This document shows, piece after piece, positions 39,232-47,395 of a stretch of DNA of 64,000 nt. Made by a program: the position numbers and the translations under genes. Position 1 is the first letter of the stretch. Each line of letters opens with the position of its first letter. Source of the DNA: Microbulbifer harenosus (GTDB lineage Bacteria; Pseudomonadota; Gammaproteobacteria; Pseudomonadales; Cellvibrionaceae); the NCBI RefSeq assembly GCF_005771435.1, contig NZ_VANI01000002.1:219837-283836 (forward strand), given 5' to 3'. Below the pieces are notes generated by a model that was not told the origin of the DNA, made no database searches, and saw only the letters and a program-made list of their open reading frames with translations.

Positions 39232-40058
39232 TCTGGCAGTGCCCTCATTGCAATCACCTATTGAGTCTGGAAAAGCAAAGCTGGCGCTGTAGCAACGGCC
39301 ACAGTTTTGACCGCGCAAAAGAGGGCTATGTAAATCTGCTGCCAGTGCAGCAGAAGCGCAGCCGTGAGCCGGGGGATTCCGCGGACATGCTGGCCGCGCG
39401 GCGACGTTTTCTGGATGCCGGTTACTACCGTCCGCTGGCGCAGGCCATCTGTGCGCAGCTAAGCGTCACAACCTTTGGTGACAGACCATTACTGTTGGAC
39501 ATCGGGTGTGGTGAGGGCTATTACGCGCGCACGCTGGTCGCGAGCGGCTGGGAACCGGCGAATATTTTCGGGGTGGATATCGCCAAAGCCGGCGTACGGC
39601 TCGCGGCAAAAAGGCAGCCGCAGGCGAACTTTGCCGTGGCCAGCAGTTTTCACCTGCCGGTGGCGGACAGCAGCGTCGACGCGCTGCTGCGTGTATTTGC
39701 GCCTGGGCCGGCAGAAGAGCTGGTACGGGTGCTCAAACCCGGTGGCATTTTGCTGGACGTCTCCCCGGGCCCGGATCATCTTTGGAGCCTGAAGTCCCGC
39801 CTCTACGAGACGCCGCAACGGCATACGGCGCCGGCGGCCATTTCCGGGCTTGAGTCGGCCGGTGAGAGCCGCTGTCAATTCGACCTCAACATTCACGGCA
39901 ACGAGGCAGTGCGGGATTTTCTCGCGATGACGCCATTTGCCTGGAAAGGGCGAACAGAAGCGCGGCAATCCCTTGAGCAGCAGGACGGCCTGCAACTGGA
40001 AGCCGATTTCCTGTTGCGGCAGTTCATCAAGCCAGCCGCCGATGGAATTTTAGAGTAA
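39228..40058 (+). CDS. rlmA: 23S rRNA (guanine-745 N1) methyltransferase family
   Basis: RlmA methylates G745 of 23S rRNA (G748 in the Gram-positive homologue) using SAM. The 276-residue protein has the family's N-terminal zinc finger (C5, C8, C21, H25), then DRAKEGYVNLL, and a Rossmann SAM-binding domain with LLLDIGCGEGYYARTL (about 87-102) and RVLKPGGILL. It begins at ATG 39228 inside the GMC stop codon (ATGA overlap), so its translation is coupled to the oxidoreductase gene. This is an unexpected pairing. Confidence 0.9.
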   Translation: MIWQCPHCNHLLSLEKQSWRCSNGHSFDRAKEGYVNLLPVQQKRSREPGDSADMLAARRRFLDAGYYRPLAQAICAQLSVTTFGDRPLLLDIGCGEGYYARTLVASGWEPANIFGVDIAKAGVRLAAKRQPQANFAVASSFHLPVADSSVDALLRVFAPGPAEELVRVLKPGGILLDVSPGPDHLWSLKSRLYETPQRHTAPAAISGLESAGESRCQFDLNIHGNEAVRDFLAMTPFAWKGRTEARQSLEQQDGLQLEADFLLRQFIKPAADGILE

Positions 40059-40081
40059 CGTTAACGAAGGAAGTTCTTAAA

Positions 40082-40537
40082 TTGGCGACGCCGCGGGATT
40101 ACATGTTCATGCAGCAGGCCCTGGGGCTTGCCGCCAAAGCCGCCGAACTGGGGGAGGTACCGGTAGGGGCGCTGGTGGTGCTGGATGGGGAGATCATCGG
40201 CGAAGGCTTCAACCAGCCGATCACCGCTTCCGACCCCAGCGCCCATGCCGAAGTAGTCGCGCTGCGCGCGGCCGCCCGTCATATGAGCAATTACCGCCTG
40301 CCGGGCGCCACCCTGTATGTCACCATTGAGCCCTGCACCATGTGCTTCGGCACTCTGATACACGCCCGCATCGCGCGCCTGGTCTACGGCGCAAGCGAAC
40401 CCCGCGCCGGTGTGGTGGCGAGCCAGCTGCAGCTGGCGGAGCAGACATTTTTCAATCACCGGATCCAGGTGGAGGGTGGGGTCATGCAGGATGAAGCCGG
40501 TGCGTTAGTGAGGGCGTTTTTCCAGAAACGACGTTGA
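40082..40537 (+). CDS. tadA: tRNA-specific adenosine deaminase
   Basis: TadA deaminates A34 to inosine in tRNA-Arg(ACG); it is essential in most bacteria. The 151 residues contain the zinc ligands H55 and catalytic E57 (HAE) and P84-C85-T-M-C88. The start is TTG 40082, eight bases after GAAGGAAG; the next ATG (40103) would remove residues of helix 1. It lies 23 bases after rlmA, giving a small RNA-modification pair. Confidence 0.95.
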   Translation: MATPRDYMFMQQALGLAAKAAELGEVPVGALVVLDGEIIGEGFNQPITASDPSAHAEVVALRAAARHMSNYRLPGATLYVTIEPCTMCFGTLIHARIARLVYGASEPRAGVVASQLQLAEQTFFNHRIQVEGGVMQDEAGALVRAFFQKRR

Positions 40538-40552
40538 AACGGTTTCACCGAT

Positions 40553-40990
40553 ATGCTGCTTACGCTATTTCTCAACAGTCTGCTGGTTGCCGTTGCCATC
40601 GTGATACACCACGAGGTGCTGAACGGGCTGTTCAAGCTCGGCCACAAGCTGAAGCTGCGGCGCAATCTCGGGGTTCTGATGGGGGTTTTCGGGGCGCTGA
40701 TTGGGCACATTGCGGAAATCTGGATGTTCGCGTTTGGCTACTACTACATGTACCACTCGCCGCATTTCGGTACCCTGACGGGCAATTTCAATGGCACCTT
40801 GATTGATTGTGCCTATTTTTCCTTTACCACCTACACCTCGCTCGGCTTTGGTGATGTCGAGCCCCACGGCGAACTGCGCTTTACCGCTGGTCTTGAAGCG
40901 CTGACCGGACTGGTGCTGATCACCTGGACCGCGTCCTTCCTGTTCCTGAAAATGCAGCGGTATTGGCACCGCTACGAAGAGGAAAACTGA
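40553..40990 (+). CDS. Two-TM potassium-channel-like protein
   Basis: A 145-residue inner-membrane protein. It has an N-terminal hydrophobic helix (2-20), a second helix (about 42-66), a pore helix with selectivity-filter-like TSLGFGD (residues 95-101, compare TVGYGD of K+ channels), and a third helix (about 108-133). It belongs to the ion-channel (Ion_trans_2) superfamily, with no cytoplasmic RCK domain. The filter differs at two positions from canonical K+ channels, so ion selectivity is uncertain. It starts 15 bases after tadA. A stem overlapping its stop (40985-41016) may act as a transcript end. Confidence 0.84.
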   Translation: MLLTLFLNSLLVAVAIVIHHEVLNGLFKLGHKLKLRRNLGVLMGVFGALIGHIAEIWMFAFGYYYMYHSPHFGTLTGNFNGTLIDCAYFSFTTYTSLGFGDVEPHGELRFTAGLEALTGLVLITWTASFLFLKMQRYWHRYEEEN

Positions 40991-41016
40991 GGCGAGCCAT
41001 CGCCCGTACCTCAGTT
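40985..41016 (+). terminator. Stem-loop at the channel gene stop
   Basis: AACTGAGG (40985-40992) pairs with CCTCAGTT (41009-41016), with an inner GGCGA/TCGCC stem. There is no T-tract; a weak terminator candidate between convergent genes. Confidence 0.35.
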
Positions 41017-41062
41017 CCCACACCTCGGTTCCTGTATCTGAGCCCCCGCGGGATCAGATCAC

Positions 41063-41638
41063 TCAGATCACTATGGCGGCCAGGGTCTGTTCCACCAGTG
41101 CGCGCAGCTGAGTCTTTGCGCCCTCGTCCACCAGATTTCCCTCCGCGTCAAATACGTTCATGGAAGCCGGCACCGCCAGCATGGTGGGGGCGATCCAGGT
41201 GCCGAGCGGTTGCAGAATATCCCGCAGGTGGTTCAACCCACGCATACCGCCAAGGCCGCCCGGAGAGGTGGCAAACAGCGCAGCGCGGCGCCCTTGGAAC
41301 ACTTCCGCGCGACCGTACTGACCATCGGGACGGGACACCCAGTCAATCAGGTTTTTCAATGCTGCAGTGACCGAACCGTTGTACTCGGGGCTCGCAATCA
41401 GCAGGCCGTCGGCACTGGCAAACAGGTCCTTCAGGCGGCTCACGGGCTCCGGTACACCGGCGGCCTCAATGTCTTCGTCGAACAGGGGCAGGGGATAGTC
41501 GCGCAGGTTCACTTCCACCACCTCGGCACCGGCGTCCCGCGCCATCTGCGCGGCGGCGGTTGCCAGCTGACGGTTCCAGGAGTCCTGACGCAGGCTGCCG
41601 GCAAGGGCCAGCAGGCGAGGTTTGCGATTGTTGCTCAT
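41063..41638 (-). CDS. NADPH-dependent FMN reductase family protein
   Basis: A 191-residue flavodoxin-like quinone/chromate/azo reductase-type protein. It starts MSNNRKPRLLALAGSLR (FMN phosphate loop GSLRxxSWNR, about 14-22), then LPLFDED, ASPEYNGSVTAALKNLIDWVSR (about 84-105, second flavin motif) and SPGGLGGMRGL (about 128-138). ATG 41638 is chosen by homology; upstream codons run into the operator repeats. It is divergent from a LysR gene, with two 9-bp inverted repeats between, suggesting LysR control. Confidence 0.92.
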   Translation of the reverse strand: MSNNRKPRLLALAGSLRQDSWNRQLATAAAQMARDAGAEVVEVNLRDYPLPLFDEDIEAAGVPEPVSRLKDLFASADGLLIASPEYNGSVTAALKNLIDWVSRPDGQYGRAEVFQGRRAALFATSPGGLGGMRGLNHLRDILQPLGTWIAPTMLAVPASMNVFDAEGNLVDEGAKTQLRALVEQTLAAIVI

Positions 41639-41725
41639 GATGGATTTTCCTTTGATGCGTGTTTGCGGAGATTCCGCTGAATGCGAAACGCCGGTAACGT
41701 TCCAAACCAATTTCGATGGCCGCCA

Positions 41726-41752
41726 TTCTGTCCTAACTCCGGGAGGACAGAA
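41726..41752. promoter_or_regulatory. Inverted repeat 1 in the FMN reductase/LysR gap
   Basis: TTCTGTCCT (41726-41734), nine-base spacer, AGGACAGAA (41744-41752): a perfect inverted repeat. It shares the half-site TTCTGT with the second repeat, 17 bases away. Confidence 0.6.
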
Positions 41753-41769
41753 ATAGAATATTCGCAACG

Positions 41770-41793
41770 CTTCTGTGCGTAGTTGCACAGAAG
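41770..41793. promoter_or_regulatory. Inverted repeat 2, LysR-type operator
   Basis: CTTCTGTGC (41770-41778), six-base spacer, GCACAGAAG (41785-41793): a perfect inverted repeat containing the T-N11-A pattern of LysR-family sites. It lies 50 bases before the lysR ATG. Confidence 0.7.
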
Positions 41794-41843
41794 TCTGAGG
41801 CACAGTAGATTGCACTCCAAGTAACTGGCACAAGGAGACCCGG

Positions 41844-42755
41844 ATGTCTGGCACCGCGGTCAAGGACTGGAACAACCTGCACTACGCCCTGGCGGTGGCC
41901 CGCGCGGGCACACTGTCGGGCGCGGCGTTGGAGCTGGAGGTGTCGCATTCCACCGTACTGCGGCGGATAGACGCACTGGAGAAGGCGCTGAAGACCAGGC
42001 TGTTTATCCGCCACCCCCGCGGCTACGTGCCTACTGAAGCGGGGCAGATACTGATGAGTGCGGCGGAAAATATGCAGGATCAGCTGGACCTGCTGGTGGG
42101 GAAGATGCAGGGCGTGGACGAGGCGCTGCATGGCACGCTGATCATCACTACCGTAAACACGCTGATTCCACAGCTGATGCCCATTGTGCGCGGATTTCAG
42201 GCCGAGAATTCCCAGGTGCGCCTGCATCTGGTGGCAGACCAACGCCATCTGCGCCTGGAGCACGGAGAGGCGCACATCGGCATCCGTCCGGGGGCAAAGC
42301 CCACGGAACCGGACTATGTGGTGCAGCCGGCTATCTCCCTGCAGAACACCCTCTATGCATCCGACGAGTACGTTCGCGAGTGCGGACCGCTGAACAGCCG
42401 CGACGACCTGTCTGGCCACCGCTTTATAGCGCCCATCAAGGCTTACGATTTCATTCCCAGTCTGGATTGGATCGCCAGGCAGGTGCCAGAGGAACAGATT
42501 GTGTTCCGCTGCAATGAGTTCTCCGGATTCGAGGACGCTGCCCGCAATGGCGTCGGCATTGCCGCGCTGCACAGCTGGTGTGCGGAAACGCGCCCCGGTC
42601 TGCGTCGAATGCTGGAGCCGCCGCGGGAGTGGCGCACAAACCTGTGGCTCGTCACCCACCGCGACATGCACCGCACACGCAAGGTGCAGTTGTTCCTGGA
42701 GTGGATCAAACGGGAGCTGGCGCTCCTGCCACCGGAGATCGGCGTGCAACCCTGA
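41844..42755 (+). CDS. LysR-family transcriptional regulator
   Basis: A 303-residue regulator. It has an N-terminal winged HTH (about 7-66: LHYALAVARAGTLSGAALEL followed by HSTVLRRIDALEKAL), a linker helix, and a periplasmic-binding-protein-like effector domain (about 95-300). It is divergent from the FMN reductase gene. Two inverted repeats in the 205-base gap fit autorepression and activation of the reductase. The inducer is unknown. ATG 41844 follows AAGGAGAC. Confidence 0.93.
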   Translation: MSGTAVKDWNNLHYALAVARAGTLSGAALELEVSHSTVLRRIDALEKALKTRLFIRHPRGYVPTEAGQILMSAAENMQDQLDLLVGKMQGVDEALHGTLIITTVNTLIPQLMPIVRGFQAENSQVRLHLVADQRHLRLEHGEAHIGIRPGAKPTEPDYVVQPAISLQNTLYASDEYVRECGPLNSRDDLSGHRFIAPIKAYDFIPSLDWIARQVPEEQIVFRCNEFSGFEDAARNGVGIAALHSWCAETRPGLRRMLEPPREWRTNLWLVTHRDMHRTRKVQLFLEWIKRELALLPPEIGVQP

Positions 42756-42816
42756 ATCGGCTATGATCGTCGGCAGTCGATTTGAACTTATGAACTCTGC
42801 AACGGGAAGCAACGAC

Positions 42817-44199
42817 GTGAAAAAAATAACGATCTCCGCGGCAATGGGCCTGTTACTCGCGATAGGGGCAGGCTGCGACAGCCGCACTAAGAACGGGGCG
42901 CGGGAATCCGACGCAACCGAAACCACGGCATCCGCGCAGCAGGGTGAAACCGCAACCGCGCCCGAGAATACGCAAAATGACGCCGCGCTGGACCAGCTGG
43001 CGGAAGACTATGTGCGGCTGGTGCTCACTCTCGGTAATCACGATAAAAGCTATGTAGATGCCTATTACGGGCCCGCCGCCTGGAAAGCCGAGGCGGAAGC
43101 GGATCAAGCCTCGCCGGCGGAACTGGCGAGTCGCGCGGAAGCACTGCTGGCGAAATTGCCGCAGACTACCGAGCCTGCGGGCAATCTGCAGGCCCTGCGT
43201 CAGCATTACCTAAAAACCCAACTGTCCGCCGTTACCTATCACGCCCATCACATTGCCGATGCGAGCTACCGCAATTTCCAGCGCGAGGCCAAAGCGCTGT
43301 ATGACACCGAGCCACCGGTGCAACAGTACGCCGAATTCGAGCCGGTGCTCGCGGCACTCGAACAGGAACTGCCGGGCGGCGAGCCGCTGCATCTGCGCAT
43401 ACAGCAATTCCAGCAGCAGTACCGCATTCCCGAAGACAAGCTGGAGGCGGTGTTCAATGCGGCAATCGACGAATGCAAGAAACGCACAAAGGCGCATATC
43501 CAGCTGCCTGAAAATGAGAGCTTCCGCCTGGAGTACGTGCAGGACAAACCCTGGAGCGGCTACAACTGGTACCAGGGCAATGCCCACAGCCTGATCCAGA
43601 TCAACAGCGAACTGCCCATCTATATCGACCGCGCCGTGGATCTCGGCTGCCACGAGGGCTACCCCGGCCACCATACCTACAACACATTATTGGAACAGAA
43701 ACTGGTGAAGGACCGGGGCTGGGTGGAGTACAGCGTGTATCCGCTGTTCAGCCCGCAATCCCTGATTGCCGAGGGCAGCGCCAATTACGGTATTGATCTC
43801 GCCTTCCCGGGCGAGGACAAAACGCGCTTTGAACGGGAAACCCTCTACCCGCTAGCCGGCCTCGACCCCGCTGGTGCGGAAAAATACCAGCGGGTACTCG
43901 ACCTGCTAGCGAAACTGAAGTTTGCAGAGAACATCGTCGCGCGCGAATACATCGACCGCGAGATAGACCGCGACGAGGCCATCGCCCGCTTCCAGAAGTA
44001 CACCGGAATGAGCCCGGAAAAGGCTGCGCAGCGGGTAAGGTTCGTGGATACTTACGGCGCCTACGTGATCAACTACAACTGGGGCAAGCAGCTGGTACAG
44101 GAATATGTCGAGCAAGGTGCGGACTCGCAGGACGAGCGCTGGCGTAAATTCGCCAAACTGCTGTCATCGCCGCGGCTGCCGTCGTCATTGCACTGGTGA
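42817..44199 (+). CDS. DUF885-family lipoprotein, putative metallopeptidase
   Basis: A 460-residue envelope lipoprotein. The signal ends LAIGAG-C20, and Thr/Glu/Ala-rich linker runs to about 55. The DUF885 domain contains HEGYPGHH at residues 279-286 (an HExxxGH motif comparable to the HEAxPGHH of the family) and a downstream Glu/Asn block EGSANYGIDL (about 313-322). These are likely zinc ligands, though activity is unproven in most members. The start is GTG 42817 with GGGAAG nine bases upstream; ATG 42790 in the same frame is an alternative that lengthens the signal by nine residues. It follows lysR on the same strand by 61 bases. Confidence 0.85.
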   Translation: MKKITISAAMGLLLAIGAGCDSRTKNGARESDATETTASAQQGETATAPENTQNDAALDQLAEDYVRLVLTLGNHDKSYVDAYYGPAAWKAEAEADQASPAELASRAEALLAKLPQTTEPAGNLQALRQHYLKTQLSAVTYHAHHIADASYRNFQREAKALYDTEPPVQQYAEFEPVLAALEQELPGGEPLHLRIQQFQQQYRIPEDKLEAVFNAAIDECKKRTKAHIQLPENESFRLEYVQDKPWSGYNWYQGNAHSLIQINSELPIYIDRAVDLGCHEGYPGHHTYNTLLEQKLVKDRGWVEYSVYPLFSPQSLIAEGSANYGIDLAFPGEDKTRFERETLYPLAGLDPAGAEKYQRVLDLLAKLKFAENIVAREYIDREIDRDEAIARFQKYTGMSPEKAAQRVRFVDTYGAYVINYNWGKQLVQEYVEQGADSQDERWRKFAKLLSSPRLPSSLHW

Positions 44200-44250
44200 G
44201 ACGCGGCCATCGCCAAACACGCTATAAAAGGCAAATAAAAAGGAAATGGA

Positions 44251-45270
44251 ATGAAAGGATTTCTTGCAGCGTTGTTTTCCGTGATACCGCTTTTCGGCTG
44301 GGCACAGGGTTCACCACTCATTCAGTCGGCACAGGTCTTCGACGGTGAGAGCTGCTGGAGCGGAAATCACGCCAGTTATGAACGATGGCGAGCGCAAGTT
44401 GCCGGTAAAATCGCCACGCGAAACCTGCCGGAAAAAAAGGCGGCTAAAGCACTGGAGAATTTTGAACAGTTCTTCCCTGTATCGCAGTACTTGCAGTATC
44501 GCGACAGACTTGAGTGCGAAACCTTCATATACGAGGTGGATGGCGCTGCCGTGCGGGGTTTTGTTATTCGCCCGAAGGGCGCGGAGAAATCTTTGCCCGT
44601 GGTGGTTTACAACCGCGGTGGCAACGGTGATTTCGGCGCGGTGACCTTCTCCAGCATGATGCGCAATCTGTTTCCCGTCGCGGATCGGGGTTTTGTCGTT
44701 GTTGGCAGTCAGTATCGGGGCACATTCGCGGCACCAGATAGTGATGGCCCGAGCGATGAGTTCGGTGGGCGCGATATAGAGGATGTCCGCGCACTGTTCG
44801 ATCTGGTTCCGGCAATCAGAGGTGCCGATGCGAAACGGATTGGAATGTGGGGCCACAGTCGGGGTGGAATCCAGACGTTTATGACGGCGAGAAGCGGCGT
44901 CCCCGTAAAGGCGCTGGTAGTAGCCGCCGGGGTCGCGGATTTATCGGCGGGCCTGGCGCAGCGTCCGGATATGGAGGCGGTTTTCCGCAAACGTATACCG
45001 GAGTTCGATCGCGACAGAATGGCTGCGCTGAAGAAGCGCTCAGTGCTGCTTTGGGCGGAGGAGCTGGATCGGAACCTGCCAATTCTTTTGCTCCATGGCA
45101 CTGCCGATGAAAAGGTGTCTGTCGAACAGTCCCGTGTGTTAGCACAAAAGTTCCAAGCACTCGGACATCGCTACTCTCTGGTGGAGTTCGAGGGGGACAA
45201 TCACGGCTTCAACAATAATCGTGAAGCTTATCTGCGGAGCGTCTCCGACTGGTTCAATCGTTTCCTTTAA
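44251..45270 (+). CDS. Exported alpha/beta hydrolase (S9-like peptidase/esterase)
   Basis: A 339-residue protein with signal peptide (cleavage near GWAQ/GSP). The alpha/beta hydrolase fold shows the nucleophile elbow GHSRGG (about 207-212), an acid near HGTADEKV (about 286-293) and the catalytic His in EGDNHGF (about 313-319). The central domain resembles prolyl oligopeptidase C-terminal domains, but no propeller precedes it. Two cysteines, in the segments ESCW and RLECETF, could form a disulfide. It follows the DUF885 lipoprotein gene by 51 bases, so both may degrade peptides in the periplasm. Confidence 0.86.
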   Translation: MKGFLAALFSVIPLFGWAQGSPLIQSAQVFDGESCWSGNHASYERWRAQVAGKIATRNLPEKKAAKALENFEQFFPVSQYLQYRDRLECETFIYEVDGAAVRGFVIRPKGAEKSLPVVVYNRGGNGDFGAVTFSSMMRNLFPVADRGFVVVGSQYRGTFAAPDSDGPSDEFGGRDIEDVRALFDLVPAIRGADAKRIGMWGHSRGGIQTFMTARSGVPVKALVVAAGVADLSAGLAQRPDMEAVFRKRIPEFDRDRMAALKKRSVLLWAEELDRNLPILLLHGTADEKVSVEQSRVLAQKFQALGHRYSLVEFEGDNHGFNNNREAYLRSVSDWFNRFL

Positions 45271-45440
45271 AGGCAGCTAAACAGTCTGACGAACGTGCGC
45301 ACATTTTTTGCGGACTGCAGACGTGTTCCCTGGCGGAATTCTGGGCCAGGTAACCGCAGATGGTTAACAATCGGGTATCATGCGCCAAAATTGTGGTCGC
45401 CAGGCAATAAGCGGCCGATCAACTGTATTCAGGAGTATTC

Positions 45441-46295
45441 GTGGAAGATTTTATCGTCGATGTCACAGCCCAGAACGCCCAGCAGGTGTTGATCGAAGAA
45501 TCCATGAAACGCCCGGTGGTGGTGGATGTGTGGGCCGACTGGTGTGAGCCCTGCAAACAGCTGATGCCGGTATTGGAGAAGCTGGCGAGGGAATACGCGG
45601 GCCAGTTCCTGCTGGCGAAGCTGAATGCCGATACCGAGCAGGTGCTGGCCGGCCAGCTGGGGGTGCGCAGCCTGCCTACGGTGATGGTGCTGAAAGATGG
45701 CCAGCCGGTTGACGGCTTTGCTGGCGCCCAGCCGGAAAAACAGATCCGCGAGATGCTGGATAAATACCTGCCCAAGCCCTGGGACCTGGCATTGGCGCGC
45801 GCGCAGAAGCTGGTGGGCGAGGGTGACCTGGACGAGGCACTGCCAATCCTGCGGCAGGCCTACACGGACTCCGGTGAGCGCGCGGATATCGCCAAACAAT
45901 ACGCGGCGGTACTGCTGGAAAAAAACCGCACCAAAGACGCAGAAGCGGTGCTCGGCAAGATTCTGCTGGCGGATCAGGACGGCGATTACCAGCAGCTGAT
46001 GGCGCAGCTGGAGCTGAAACTGCAGGCGGCGGAATCCCCCGAGATCAAGGCGCTGCAGGAAGTTCTGACGGCCAACCCCGACGACTTCGATGCAGCCCAC
46101 AAACTGGCGGTGCAGTACAGCCAGAACGAGCGCCACGAGGAGGCGCTGGAGCTGCTGCTGAACATTCTGCGCCGGGATATGGGCTATGCCGATGGCGCGG
46201 TGAAGCAGGCGTACCTGGATATCGTCAAGGCGCTGGGCAAGGGCGATCCGGTGGCGACGGCCTATCAGCGCAAGCTGATGACTCTGCTGTTCTGA
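45441..46295 (+). CDS. ybbN: Thioredoxin-domain co-chaperone YbbN-like
   Basis: A 284-residue cytoplasmic protein with a thioredoxin domain (1-110) and active-site-like W34-C-E-P-C38, followed by tetratricopeptide-like helices (about 120-284), the architecture of YbbN/CnoX. CnoX-type proteins protect clients from over-oxidation and hand them to GroEL. E. coli YbbN lacks the CxxC pair (SQHC), whereas here both cysteines are kept, so redox activity is likely. GTG 45441 follows AGGAG at a good distance. Confidence 0.9.
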   Translation: MEDFIVDVTAQNAQQVLIEESMKRPVVVDVWADWCEPCKQLMPVLEKLAREYAGQFLLAKLNADTEQVLAGQLGVRSLPTVMVLKDGQPVDGFAGAQPEKQIREMLDKYLPKPWDLALARAQKLVGEGDLDEALPILRQAYTDSGERADIAKQYAAVLLEKNRTKDAEAVLGKILLADQDGDYQQLMAQLELKLQAAESPEIKALQEVLTANPDDFDAAHKLAVQYSQNERHEEALELLLNILRRDMGYADGAVKQAYLDIVKALGKGDPVATAYQRKLMTLLF

Positions 46296-46318
46296 TTATT
46301 TTCTGAGAGGGCGGTGCG

Positions 46319-46636
46319 GTGTTCAAACTCTGCGTGTATATCCCCGAACCGCATCTGGAGACGGTGAAGCAGGCACTGTTTGCCGCCGGTGCCGGGCGCA
46401 TCGGCGATTACGACAGCTGCAGCTGGCAGGTGCTCGGCACCGGCCAATTCCGCCCGCTGGACGGCAGCCAGCCGTTTATTGGCCAGCAGGGGAGGGTGGA
46501 ACAGGTGCCGGAGTACCGGGTGGAAACCGTGTGCGCGGATGAGGTGGTGGACGACGTGCTCGCCGCCATGCGCCGCGCCCATCCTTACGAGGAGCCGGCG
46601 TTTGATCTGTGGCGACTAGACCCCCGGTGTGGCTGA
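46319..46636 (+). CDS. NIF3/YqfO-type single-domain protein
   Basis: A 105-residue protein resembling the CutA1-like insert domain of NIF3/YqfO proteins. It has VYIPEPHLETVKQALFAAGAGRIGDYDSCSWQ at the start, the GTGQFRP block near residue 40, and RAHPYEEPAFDLW near the C-terminus. Stand-alone versions are widespread and structurally characterised, but their function is not settled; metal or nucleotide binding is suspected. GTG 46319 is the start. It lies 23 bases after ybbN and is followed by paired-hairpin repeat C in its 3' region. Confidence 0.85.
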   Translation: MFKLCVYIPEPHLETVKQALFAAGAGRIGDYDSCSWQVLGTGQFRPLDGSQPFIGQQGRVEQVPEYRVETVCADEVVDDVLAAMRRAHPYEEPAFDLWRLDPRCG

Positions 46637-46669
46637 CGAAGTGTTGCGGTCAAAACTGAAGGTGAAGCG

Positions 46670-46763
46670 CTGGGTAGCCCTTTTCGAAAGCGTCGGCGAC
46701 AGGGATGTCGCCGACGCAGCGTACAGGGATGTATTCACAGCGGTTTCGAAAAGGGCTACCCAG
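46670..46763 (+). repeat. Paired-hairpin repeat, copy C (type 1)
   Basis: Outer arms 46670-46689 and 46744-46763 are perfectly complementary over 20 bp. The inner hairpin 46690-46700/46707-46717 has loop AGGGAT. The core GTACAGGGATGT (46721-46732) matches the CsrA SELEX consensus RUACARGGAUGU at all 12 positions. It lies 33 bases after the stop of the NIF3-like gene, in the sense orientation, between convergent genes. Confidence 0.9.
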
Positions 46764-46827
46764 TGATTCGCCGGCACCGAAACTCGACAGAACGAGGCGG
46801 GCTTTAAAGCGAGGAGGTTGTTTTGAC

Positions 46828-47364
46828 TCAGAGCTTCCGTTCGATCACTTCGCGATGCAATTGAAACACGCCATTGTCCCGGTCGCGGAAGTAGTGCTTC
46901 AGCGTTTGCGTCATCACCGGAAAGGCCATCTCGTCCCAGGGAATGTCTTTCTCCTCAAACAGTTCCACTTCCAGTGACTCCGGCCCAGGGCCGAAATCCA
47001 TATCGGTGAGTTCCCCGCGGTACATCAGGTACACCTGATTGATGTGGGGGATGTCGTAAACCGCGAACAGTTCGTCGATACGGAGCCTGGCGCGCGCCTC
47101 TTCCCAAGATTCCCGCAGTGCACCCTGTTCACTACTTTCGCCGTTTTCCATGAATCCGGCGGGCAGGGTCCAGAGCCCGTGGCGGGGTTCGATGGCGCGC
47201 TTGCACAGCAGCACTTGTTCGCCGATATAGGGCAGGGTGCCGACAATCACCCGGGGGTTTACATAATGAATGGCACCGCAAGCCCGGCACAGGTGGCGGG
47301 GGCGGTCGTCGCCGGCGGGGATCTCGAATACAACGGTATGGGCACAGTGGCTGCAAAATTTCAT
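46828..47364 (-). CDS. Nudix hydrolase with N-terminal zinc ribbon
   Basis: A 178-residue protein. An N-terminal zinc-ribbon with cysteine pairs (FCSHC at 3-7 and CRACG near 27-31) precedes a Nudix domain whose box is GFMENGESSEQGALRESWEE (about 78-97). This fits the zinc-ribbon Nudix group related to NADH/ADP-ribose pyrophosphatases. ATG 47364 is chosen because the ribbon begins right there. It is 31 bases downstream of the NhaC-type gene, so it may be the last gene of the arginine deiminase operon. Confidence 0.9.
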   Translation of the reverse strand: MKFCSHCAHTVVFEIPAGDDRPRHLCRACGAIHYVNPRVIVGTLPYIGEQVLLCKRAIEPRHGLWTLPAGFMENGESSEQGALRESWEEARARLRIDELFAVYDIPHINQVYLMYRGELTDMDFGPGPESLEVELFEEKDIPWDEMAFPVMTQTLKHYFRDRDNGVFQLHREVIERKL

Positions 47365-47395
47365 CGCGCAAGTATACGCGCAGTGCAGAATGGCG

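Noticed and set aside
41055..41072. 9-bp tandem repeat CAGATCACT at the FMN reductase stop
   Set aside because: Real but short; it only affects the stop region and no function is suggested.
46705..46977. Open frame running through repeat C into the Nudix gene
   Set aside because: It is translated palindrome plus antisense Nudix sequence, with no start-site support.
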